A program made the translations under genes and the position numbers. DNA of 26,100 nucleotides from contig CM030935.1 in the NCBI GenBank assembly GCA_018136815.1, positions 6,542,955 to 6,569,054 on the forward strand. Reading direction: 5' to 3'. This stretch comes from Isochrysis galbana. Lineage: Eukaryota; Haptophyta; Isochrysidales; Isochrysidaceae. Below are positions 17,642-25,259 of this stretch, in pieces. The notes beneath the pieces are model-generated. The model was not told where the DNA came from, did no database searches, and worked only from the letters and a program-made list of their open reading frames with translations. The first letter of the stretch is position 1. Each line of letters starts with the position of its first letter.

Positions 17642-17791
17642 ATGGGGTTGCCCGACCCAGTCCAGAATTTCATTCACCCGACTCCCGGTGGGGAGGAGGG
17701 CCAAAGCGCCGCGCTAGCCGCCGGTGCTGCTCGCGACGGAGTGGCTCAGAGCCCTCCGGCTCCGCTCGACTCGACAGAGGCCCTCCAGTGA
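17642..17791 (+). CDS. Short leader ORF of the LINE-type element, possibly joined to the next by +1 frameshift
   Basis: An ATG at 17642 opens 49 codons rich in Pro, Ala and Gly, ending at TGA 17789-17791. The following long frame (+1 relative to this one) is open from 17718 but has no ATG for about 1 kb, so this ORF may supply its initiation codon. The end reads CAG-TGA-C. A UGA followed by C is the known context of antizyme and RF2 +1 frameshift sites, which makes a +1 shift attractive but unproven. Confidence 0.4.
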   Translation: MGLPDPVQNFIHPTPGGEEGQSAALAAGAARDGVAQSPPAPLDSTEALQ

Positions 17792-20336
17792 CGCCCAGGG
17801 ACGGGCCGACAATCACGACGCACGCGCGCGAGAAACAGACGGGACGACAGCCCAGGAGGCCCAACACCATGACCACCAACACCAGGAAAGACCACCACAG
17901 AGGACAAATCACACAACAACCCCAAAAAGGGGCGACAGAGTCACGGAAACGAGGGACCCCACGGGCCATGGAAAAACGGGAGCACACAAGAGGCTAACCC
18001 CACCCTTCACCCCGACCACGCAGGTGGCACTCCTCGACGAAGACCTAGAGCCTGAACCTGAAGAGGAGGCCGAATTTCCACACTCTCATAAAATCATCAT
18101 CATCTTTACGGCGTACGAGAAAGGCCACAAAGCCAAAGACGAAGAAATCCTTGGCGCGATCGTCGCGCACCTGAACAAACTGGAAGGTGTAGACCTGGAG
18201 CCCGACTTCCTCTCTAAGAGCGCCGCCGGCCCATGGGAGATTCTCGTCACGGCGGATTGCGCCAACCAGTTCAGGGAGCAATACAAGGATGTTGCGGATT
18301 TTCGCAAGGCGGGCATCCCGTGTCCGATTGCGGTTAAGTACCAAACGCTCGATGAAAAGTTCAACGGACTACCGCGTGCGTCCAACAAGGCGCTGGCCAG
18401 CGCGTACAAGGACGCGTCGGCGCACCTGGTGGTGCGCAACTACAAGTTCGAGCTAAGGAGCCTCATCACGATTAGCTCGCTCGCCAAGGCGGTAGAGAAC
18501 CAAGGCTTCTTTTTTCTCCAAGGCAACCAAGAGCGCACCAAAATCCTCACCAAAGAGGGAATCCTAGTAACGCAAGGCAAAAAAGAGGTGTACCACCTCT
18601 ATGTTGCCCCAAAGCATGGAACCTTCGCCTCCTTCGACTTCCCGCGCAAACTACTGCTCAAAGTCGACGGGGCTCCCTACCCCATCGAATACTCCGTTCG
18701 CAACTGCCGCGAGCTAGGCGGGGATATCAAAAACCTGAACATTCATGCCGGGCCCAAGGGCTGCAAGGGATACAACAAAGGCTATGCCATGGCGTTCCAA
18801 CCTCCTCTGCGCATCTGCGTATGCGAGGAGGAAAAAGCTGCACGCCTCGAGCGTGAAGAACGTAGGCGCATGGCGCCACAGAAGAGGACCGTCCAAGAGG
18901 CCATGAACCCGGACGCCCCGGAGCTGTGCAAGCGCTTCCCGAACGGCAAATGCCCCATGAACATCATGGGCAAGGCGTGCAACCGTTCGCACGACTACCC
19001 GGGCGCATGGAAGGACGGCAAATGCACTATAATCTGCGCATTCCCACGAGCAAGCGCCGGTGCACCAGGGAAGCAGCCCAAGGGCGGATTCTGCGCCCTA
19101 GGCGCGGAATGCCGCTACAATCACAAGTACGCATGCCGCGACCGCGACATGCGCCGCGCTAACACTCTCATAATCTATGCGCTCACGTTCGACTCCACAC
19201 GTGGTTACCCAGGTGAGGGACCGATCATTATCGTCTCCTACAACATGAACGGCGCCGGCCACGGTGCTCTAGGCTCGGTGCTCGCCCAGGCGAGAAAAGC
19301 TAGAGTAGACATCATAATACTCCAAGAACTGCACGCCTACGCCGACGGCAGGCACCTCCGAGCATGCACGACCGCCAAGGCCATGGGGTGGCAGATGGTA
19401 CACGCACCTGCTAACGCCTCAGACCCGGCGAGTGGGGTAGGAATCGCGGTGCGCGACTCCTCCCCCAGGGTGAAACTGATACCGGACACGACCGAGACGC
19501 TAATAGAGGGCAGATGCCTGCGAGCTAGATGCGTGATAGATTCTAAAGAACTGGAAATAATATCCGTATACTTAAGCGCCATACCTAGCATAAGAACCAC
19601 CCAGATAGATACATTAAAAGCGATCCCGCTAGGTAGAGAACGCGACACCCTTGTGGGAGGCGACTTTAACTGCGTAGAGAACGTGGAAACGGACACAAGG
19701 AAAGCGGAGGATAGAGAAGGATACGGAAACGCCCACGGCCCCAAACTAAGGTCCGCGATGAACGCGCTGGGGCTAATCGACGCATACACCCTAGTCAACG
19801 GAAACACGAGAGGAGGTTTTACCAGACTCTCGGGGACTATCCATACGAGGATAGACAGAATATACACACCCATCACGTGCTCCAATATTAACTGGCAAAC
19901 CATCGGCCCGCACCCGGCGCTCTTTACAGGAAAGGGCGCCTCAGACCACCTCCCAGTAGTGGGCACATTCGAAGTCGTCGGGTATAAAACGGGGCGCACG
20001 TACGACGTGCGGATGAACAGCGAACTGTTCGACTCGGAAGAGGCCCGAAGGGTTGTACCACACCTATGGAGGAGCCACATAAATCCGGAGACCCCGGAGG
20101 AAGAGATAGACGACGCCTGGGGCAATGCCAAAAGAGCGGTGGCAACATACCTCCTATGGGCGACGCGACAGGGCAAAGAGCACCAGGCGATAGCCAAAGC
20201 GACTGACGAGCTTGCGCTGCTGGGAATCGAGCTCGACGACGGCGAGCCTGACGCCCGAACAATGACACTTACATTCACTTCCAGGGAGAATATATCCCGA
20301 GAGACAAATTCTTGGCATCATGGAGCGCCATTGTAG
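17718..20336 (+). CDS. LINE ORF: unknown N-terminal region, CCCH-like zinc fingers, APE-type endonuclease; truncated
   Basis: The frame is open from 17718 to TGA-type termination at 20336 with no ATG in its first kilobase. About 17720-18030 is Gln/His/Arg/Thr-rich. About 18090-18750 encodes a folded-looking domain I do not recognise (an ORF1p-like RNA-binding role is possible). About 18927-19136 holds two Cys/His clusters, one C-x7-C-x8-C-x3-H and one ending C-x5-C-x3-H, resembling CCCH zinc fingers. About 19224-19977 is an exonuclease-endonuclease-phosphatase domain: SYNMNG, LQELHAY (Glu near 19326), GVGIAVRD, GGDFNCVEN (Asp 19662-19664), RIDRIY, and SDHLPVV (Asp and His 19944-19949). These are the catalytic landmarks of the target-nicking endonuclease of LINEs, so it looks intact. 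After about 20250 the frame runs out of register with the downstream C-terminal part and stops. Confidence 0.75.
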   Translation, partial: PPVLLATEWLRALRLRSTRQRPSSDAQGRADNHDARARETDGTTAQEAQHHDHQHQERPPQRTNHTTTPKRGDRVTETRDPTGHGKTGAHKRLTPPFTPTTQVALLDEDLEPEPEEEAEFPHSHKIIIIFTAYEKGHKAKDEEILGAIVAHLNKLEGVDLEPDFLSKSAAGPWEILVTADCANQFREQYKDVADFRKAGIPCPIAVKYQTLDEKFNGLPRASNKALASAYKDASAHLVVRNYKFELRSLITISSLAKAVENQGFFFLQGNQERTKILTKEGILVTQGKKEVYHLYVAPKHGTFASFDFPRKLLLKVDGAPYPIEYSVRNCRELGGDIKNLNIHAGPKGCKGYNKGYAMAFQPPLRICVCEEEKAARLEREERRRMAPQKRTVQEAMNPDAPELCKRFPNGKCPMNIMGKACNRSHDYPGAWKDGKCTIICAFPRASAGAPGKQPKGGFCALGAECRYNHKYACRDRDMRRANTLIIYALTFDSTRGYPGEGPIIIVSYNMNGAGHGALGSVLAQARKARVDIIILQELHAYADGRHLRACTTAKAMGWQMVHAPANASDPASGVGIAVRDSSPRVKLIPDTTETLIEGRCLRARCVIDSKELEIISVYLSAIPSIRTTQIDTLKAIPLGRERDTLVGGDFNCVENVETDTRKAEDREGYGNAHGPKLRSAMNALGLIDAYTLVNGNTRGGFTRLSGTIHTRIDRIYTPITCSNINWQTIGPHPALFTGKGASDHLPVVGTFEVVGYKTGRTYDVRMNSELFDSEEARRVVPHLWRSHINPETPEEEIDDAWGNAKRAVATYLLWATRQGKEHQAIAKATDELALLGIELDDGEPDARTMTLTFTSRENISRETNSWHHGAPL

Positions 20337-21439
20337 ATCACGCCGAGACGATGTTGACGTCACGGGCGGCCCCAACGGATGCAGAGACATCGGCGACGAG
20401 GCGGGAAACCAGCGAACATCGCGGCTCGGAAGAGCATACCCCGAAACTACACATAGCCCAAGACGGCAGCTACTTCGCCGAGCTCAAAGGCGAATGGTAT
20501 GAAGCGGAGCTCTCGTACCTAGGTACGCCCATAATCGGCGCAAGACTCGACAAAGCCCCCGAACAGCTAGATCCCTCCCCACCGGCGAAATGGGGGAATG
20601 GCTTTAAATCAAACAAGAGATTGGAATACCCCCTAGCGGACGAGTATACCCTAGACGGAGACACCCCTCTGGACGAAATGGGAGTGGAACAACTTACACG
20701 AGCAATGCAGAAGACGGACGGAAAGCGTAGACGCCTAACGGGGCCCGAGAATTGGAAACGGCGGCTACCGACACCCGACAACACGTGGGAGCACCTAGCC
20801 ACAATATATACATCCCCGATGATGACGGCGAGAGATACACACCTCCACTTCAAGCACCTAACCCACAGAAGGATAGGCACATACAACCGGTTCGCGGATA
20901 GGGACAAAACCTGCCGCATGTGCAAAGCGTCTAACGAATCTTCCACCCACTTGGGAGAATGCCCGAGGGTAGTCAAGATTTTCGAAACGCTCGACAAACT
21001 GGCAAGGTACACTCCCCGAAGTGGTAGAAGCAGGGAAGAGGTAATCATAGACAACCTTTTCATGCACCCCCGGGGGGAAACACCGCGATCGCTCACCATA
21101 CTCTACACTCTAGCGTGGAGATATATTTTGACGGACTTTTACAGGATACACTACGATGGCATTGAATTCTCGGAGGAATCAGTGTTGATAAGAACGATAG
21201 ATAGATACACGACGCTAAGCAAGGCACTACTTTTTGCGAGTACAACAGACTCGGCTAGGACCGCCCAAGCAGGCATGGGCAGACAGCCGAAGAAAAGGAT
21301 CGACATGAACGATGTATACCCTATATTCACACTAGGTGCAAGAGGTAAGCTAGAACCAAGTCTAGAGTTACAAGCCCTGACCACCAAGTTGGGGGTGGCA
21401 TATATAACTGCCGAGAGACCCGAACCAGAACAAGACTAA
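20252..21439 (+). CDS. C-terminal part of the LINE polyprotein with zinc knuckle (remnant)
   Basis: The frame is open from 20252, just after a TGA, to TAA at 21437-21439, with the first part reading TYIHFQGEYIPRDKFLASW. It has no ATG until 20354 and is in a different frame from the endonuclease part, so it is a remnant of one original polyprotein. Near its middle is HLHFKHLTHRRIGTYNRF followed by C-x2-C-x8-H-x3-C (first Cys 20912-20914, last Cys 20960-20962). This is the zf-RVT-type knuckle that follows the RT in many LINE ORF2 proteins. The final 150 residues are unrecognised. The RT that should precede it is absent. Confidence 0.6.
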   Translation, partial: RPNNDTYIHFQGEYIPRDKFLASWSAIVDHAETMLTSRAAPTDAETSATRRETSEHRGSEEHTPKLHIAQDGSYFAELKGEWYEAELSYLGTPIIGARLDKAPEQLDPSPPAKWGNGFKSNKRLEYPLADEYTLDGDTPLDEMGVEQLTRAMQKTDGKRRRLTGPENWKRRLPTPDNTWEHLATIYTSPMMTARDTHLHFKHLTHRRIGTYNRFADRDKTCRMCKASNESSTHLGECPRVVKIFETLDKLARYTPRSGRSREEVIIDNLFMHPRGETPRSLTILYTLAWRYILTDFYRIHYDGIEFSEESVLIRTIDRYTTLSKALLFASTTDSARTAQAGMGRQPKKRIDMNDVYPIFTLGARGKLEPSLELQALTTKLGVAYITAERPEPEQD

Positions 21440-21690
21440 GACGTGATACACCTCGACGGGACATAAATCCACCGAAACGCGATAGCGGCCAGCGAGGGCG
21501 AGAAAGAGACGAGCGCGCCCGCGACCCGACAGACACACAACGACAACTAACCAATAACAGGCCTGCCCGGAACCCGCGCTCTGAACCAGGCTCGTGGTAG
21601 CGCACCCGAGCCGAACCCCGGATACCGAAGACAAAGGAATGAAGGGGAGAAGGGGAGGAGGTGGAGGAAAGGGAAATTAAGGGCGGTGGT
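21440..21690 (+). other. 3' UTR of the LINE-type element with conserved hairpin
   Basis: From the stop codon the sequence runs through a region homologous to 139-232 at the left edge of the window, then into a GA-rich tail. The hairpin GGCTCG (21589-21594) / CGAGCC (21607-21612) has a 12-nt loop containing TGGTAG. In the left copy the stem is GGCCC/GGGCC, so pairing is preserved by a compensatory change. The GA-rich tail (about 21635-21680) replaces a poly(A) tail. Confidence 0.6.
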
Positions 21691-22007
21691 GTCAGGGATG
21701 GGGAAGTACCCTAGGTTAGTAGGTGTGTAGCCCAGAATCTTCAGATGTTTTTTGTTTTTTTTTTACTAACTCTCAGTTGTTTTATTGATGCCAAGAAAAC
21801 AACCAAACATGGAACATGAGGTTGCAGGTTGCAGCCTCTCACCATGTCCATGGGAGGTTAATATTCGCCACAACTCTGCTTTAAGTTAAAGCTTAAAGCT
21901 TTAAGCTTTAACTTCAACAATTAATTAATGATTGATAATTACTACTACTACTACTAACTACATTGTCTACCGATCACCGATCGACCGATAGAACATACTA
22001 CTAGCTA
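21691..22007. other. AT-rich spacer with palindrome and ACT repeat, no gene
   Basis: This stretch is visibly more AT-rich than the rest of the window. It contains a T run near 21746-21764, a perfect 32-bp palindrome (21883-21914), TTAATTAATGATTGATAATT and an (ACT)5 repeat at 21941-21955. I see no coding potential. It lies downstream of the minus-strand cullin gene and may be an old intergenic region flanking the retroelement insertions. Confidence 0.5.
21883..21914. repeat. Perfect 32-bp palindrome
   Basis: AAGTTAAAGCTTAAAG is followed immediately by its exact reverse complement, with no spacer. The centre is between 21898 and 21899. The arms contain AAGCTT sites. Such a spacerless AT-rich palindrome can extrude as a cruciform. 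It could be a protein-binding site, a terminator-like element, or a scar of a foldback element. Confidence 0.8.
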
Positions 22008-22109
22008 CTAGAACTGATACCCTTCCTCATCCTCCTCTTCATCTTCTGTTGTGTTGTGTACGTGTACTTCTAATTGTATTTGCGCCGGTAAGGGACGGCA
22101 CGCAACCTG
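22008..22109 (-). CDS. Possible terminal exon of a minus-strand gene (acidic C-terminus)
   Basis: On the minus strand a strong-looking acceptor, TTATTTTTGCAG, precedes 33 codons ending in a TAG at 22008-22010. The peptide starts QVACRPLPAQIQLEV and ends in an acidic stretch finishing EDEEGYQF. The acidic tail and acceptor look more gene-like than chance, but no upstream exon was found between here and the cullin stop at 22559. The region could equally be cullin 3' UTR or intergenic DNA. I do not recognise the peptide. Confidence 0.2.
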   Translation of the reverse strand, partial: QVACRPLPAQIQLEVHVHNTTEDEEEDEEGYQF

Positions 22110-22558
22110 CTGCAAAAATAAGAATGCGTGGCAAAGGGATCGGGATTGGAGTTCGCATCGCGCTGAATAGCTTCTTTTCCTCCTTGCGCACTTAGGAAAG
22201 TGCAATTTTATGTATGTGCCACTTCTCCAAGACGGACAAGATGAACCTAACCCGTTAACCTACTGCAAATGCACGTGGCGCCACCACGTCGGGCACGCAT
22301 GCACATAAGCAAAACCTGTGTGGAGCGGCATGCCCATCTGATCTACCAACGGCCATGTGGCGTGACGTAGGCGTGACGTTACCCACCACCACCACACCAC
22401 CGCCGCCATTAGGAGCGCATGCTCACGGCACGTCCTCCCACAAAATATTACTAGCCGTGCGGCACCTCTCAGATTGGGGCGTGCGCAATGTCACGCACTG
22501 TGGCGAACTGCAACAACGGCGATGGGGCACGTCGGTGGGGCGATGATAGCTCTTGATG

Positions 22559-25259
22559 TCATGCAAGATACCGGTATGTGGAGGGCGATTTGGGATCTCG
22601 CTCCAGATACTCGCGATCGATGAGGGACTCGATGCGCTTCTTGAGATCAGCAGGCTTGAGAGGGAACTTAAGCTGTTCCACAAAGGGCGGGGGGGGACGG
22701 GGGGGGGGGGGGGGGCAGGGGTGAATATTTGCCCGACCAAGGCAGCCGCCTTATTGCTCTCACGGCAGTGGGCGTTACGGATGCGCCAAAGGCGACGCAG
22801 CGAGAATGAAGACCACGGGAAGGCAGGCTCGGCGCAAGCGAGGGCGCTCGCAACACCTGCTGGAAGAGTTCTGACATAAGAATCGAGTGTGCAAGGGTCT
22901 TGCGCGCTTTCATCACCCGGACAATCGCGGCATCAATCTGATATTGGCGGTCCTGGAAGACGCGCTCGCTCGTCTGCTCGTTTTCGGTCTCGGTTTCTCG
23001 CATTTGAATAGAGTTGATCTGCGGCGAACCGGGAGCGGCGGTTGCGGTTAGCGCGCGTGCTGCCGCGCTGCCGTCAAGCTTAAGGTACGGGCGAAAGGTG
23101 TGATGTGCTTGTCTCACAGAGAGCATCTAACGGGCCAGGAGAAGGGGAGGAGGGATGGGCGCTCACACCTTGATGCGAAAGAGGCTGTGCTTGAAGGTCG
23201 TGTCGAAAAAGAAAGCGTCCGTGTCGTTCACATCACGCCCCTTGGGTTCCTTGCGCAGGACACGCACCTTGCCGCACGCAAGTGACTGTGGTGCAAGCAA
23301 GAGGTTTAGGGGTAAGGCGGAGCAGATGCCGGGGCTAAGGCGGCAGCGCGCGGGCGCTAGCGAGCATTGGCCTAGCCCCCTCTGAATCGGCGAAGGCGGC
23401 TCTACCTGCAACGTGACCTTAAGCTCCCTGTCCTCAATGCCGGTGGCCTGCAGGAGATGTGTATAGCTCAGCCCATCGCCCTCGTTGAAGAGCAAGAGCA
23501 CAATTGTTTGTAGCAAGGAGACGGCCATCTCCTTCTTCCCAGATGGAAAATTGGCCCGAAGAGTGCAGTGGCCCAAGTAGGGGTGCCAGAGGAGCCGTCG
23601 ACCGTTGTGCTTCGACATGTAGAAGCTGGAGAAGATCTGCTGCATTTCAAGAATCTCGCGCGGCAAGTTCACCTCGACCGGAGGGTATGTCGGCCAATAG
23701 CCTTGTGTGAGTACATGCACAGACAACTCAACAGAGGGTGACACCTGAGCGGCGTGCGGCGACGTGCGGAAGGACGCCATGACGTCCTTTGAGAGGTCGA
23801 TATCCTTGAACATGCCCTCCAGCTTGGAGGTGAACCCAGATCCACACTCAGCCTACAACATGAGGCGGTGTGCTCGAGCTGGGCTCCGAAACCGCATGAG
23901 GCGCACCGCTTGCGGGGCAGATGAATGATGCCCACGTGTCCGGCCATTGTGCCGGGCTTTTGATCTCTCGCTAACACCTTGAGTTTCGAAATCATGGACT
24001 TCTCTGCGTCGATCGAGGCAGATTTGTCGAGGAGCAGCCGCTTCGAGAGGTCCTTTTTGTAGAAAGCCTCGAACATGTCCTTCCCATCGATGTAGCGGAA
24101 GAGAGTCATCGCCTTGTCGAGGCAGCTCTCGATCTCGTCCTCGCTCGACCCCTTGTTTCCAGCCCGAAGCTTCGAGTCGAGGTAGCGCGCGAGCAACTCG
24201 GCCGGCCGGTTCTGTCGGATATTGATGAAGTGCTCGAATGCTTCCTGTCAGACCGACGCAGCACGTCGCGGGGAAGGGAGCATCGGTAGGAAACCTACCG
24301 TCCGTGGGTTTGGCACCAGGGCGCGGCGCTTCGTCCACGCAAGACGGCGCACCTTCAAGGTGTGCCCGAATTGCTCGTTGTTCGCAAAGGCGTCTATGAG
24401 GATGAGATCAAGCTTAGCCTTGAGCTCGAGCAGCTGTTGCACCATCTCGCGATCTCGCTCCGGATCGCTCACCAATGCCGTGCCTACCCGCTTGATGTAA
24501 GCGCTGAGCGCCTGCCGTAGCGCAGGGAGCTCGTCCACGAGGCCAAAGAGGTTGTACACTCGCTTGAGGTCCTCCACCCGTTTGTCGTCGAGGAGGCTGC
24601 TGAAGCCCTTCTCCAGTATTGCTGGCACGTGAACCGCCAGCAGCGTGTGCTTCACCGCCGCAATTAGCGGCTTGCGAGAGCTCACATGCAGGTAGTGCGC
24701 CACGCGCGCCTCCTCCGCGGCTAGCCGCGACTCAATGTGCAGCAGCAAAGAGGGCACGTCGAGAGAGTGAAGCTTCTCGGCACCCTCGGCAAGGTAGAAG
24801 GCAGTGGTCGCCTCGAGAAAGGCCTCCTCAAAGTGCTGCTGATACATCCCCAAATCGTACAGCATACGAAGCAGCTCCGAGAGAAGTGAGCGCTCCACCT
24901 GATCCCCATTCCGTTCCTGCTCAATTAAAGTGAGGAGGCCGGCGCGTAGTTTGGCAGTGACGTCGGGCCGGCTGCTCAGATTATTGCGGAACGAGGCGAG
25001 CCCCATCTCCCACAGCGATTTCTTCGTCGCAGTCTGCATTACGTAGGTGCGGTCTAGGAAGAGGAAAATAGATCGCAGCGTGAGCATCTCTTCACAGTGC
25101 GCCGCCCAGACGCCATGCACAAGTGCAAGGAAGGCGGATGTGTCAGGCGTGTGCCTTCGCAGCCGCTCGATCGCACTTCCGATGTGCGCCTCACACTCCG
25201 CCTCGAGCCGGGAGTAGGTGGAGGCAGCGTGCGACTGGAGGCAAAGATCTTCCACACCC
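22559..25259 (-). CDS. CUL4: Cullin-4-type ubiquitin ligase scaffold, six exons visible, N-terminus outside
   Basis: Minus-strand exons: 25259-24353, 24244-23978, 23852-23406, 23285-23169, 23018-22857 and 22672-22559. All introns are GT-AG; splicing restores one frame of about 670 residues. The first visible exon begins GVEDLC in phase 2 after CTGCAG. Animal CUL4A is about 760 residues, so roughly 80-90 N-terminal residues, normally carrying the DDB1-binding extension and first helix, are missing. Landmarks: [17 protein letters not shown] and FYLAEGAE (cullin repeats), [20 protein letters not shown], the [18 protein letters not shown] block and [15 protein letters not shown] (cullin homology domain, RBX1 side). 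The neddylation site is IVRVMK with Lys at 22910-22908, and the winged-helix end is [15 protein letters not shown]...YRYLA. CRL4 ligases control replication licensing, repair and chromatin. The intron sizes are 108, 125, 120, 150 and 184 nt. Confidence 0.93.
22673..22856 (-). other. Last intron of the cullin-4 gene, with poly-C tract
   Basis: The donor is CAG|GTGTTG and the acceptor is TGGAACAG|CTTAAG. About 15-45 bases before the acceptor the sense strand carries a long C run (plus-strand G run about 22688-22715) in place of a mixed polypyrimidine tract. Splicing joins SELFQQ to [12 protein letters not shown] as in other CUL4 proteins. Confidence 0.8.
23286..23405 (-). other. Cullin-4 intron of 120 nt that is stop-free and in frame
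   Basis: The donor is TTGCAG|GTAGAG and the acceptor is CACCACAG|TCACTT. Removal joins VTLQ to [10 protein letters not shown], the conserved cullin sequence. The intron length is a multiple of three and contains no stop in the coding frame, so retention would insert 40 residues without ending translation. Confidence 0.75.

Larger units (their letters stand above)
17570..21690 (+). mobile_element. LINE-type retrotransposon with endonuclease but without reverse transcriptase
   Basis: Coding parts in order: a short ATG ORF (17642-17791), a long frame with CCCH-like zinc fingers and an APE-type endonuclease (to 20336), and a C-terminal frame with a LINE-style zinc knuckle (20252-21439). A 3' UTR with a conserved hairpin follows. 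Only about 310 codons separate the end of the endonuclease from the zinc knuckle, and no RT motifs (no YADD/FADD box) lie between, so the RT has been deleted and the junction shifts frame. Codon use differs from neighbouring genes, with many ATA, AGA, GGA and ACA codons. Ends are approximate: the left end lies near 17570 just after the candidate LTR, the right in the GA-rich tail near 21690. No poly(A) tail or target-site duplication was identified. Confidence 0.75.

Noticed and set aside
20203-20209. CTGACGA resembling the hammerhead ribozyme core
   Set aside because: No GAAA core and no flanking stems at the required spacing; it is coding sequence.
19337-20278. 313-residue minus-strand frame inside the LINE endonuclease
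   Set aside because: Antisense shadow of a frame with clear endonuclease motifs.
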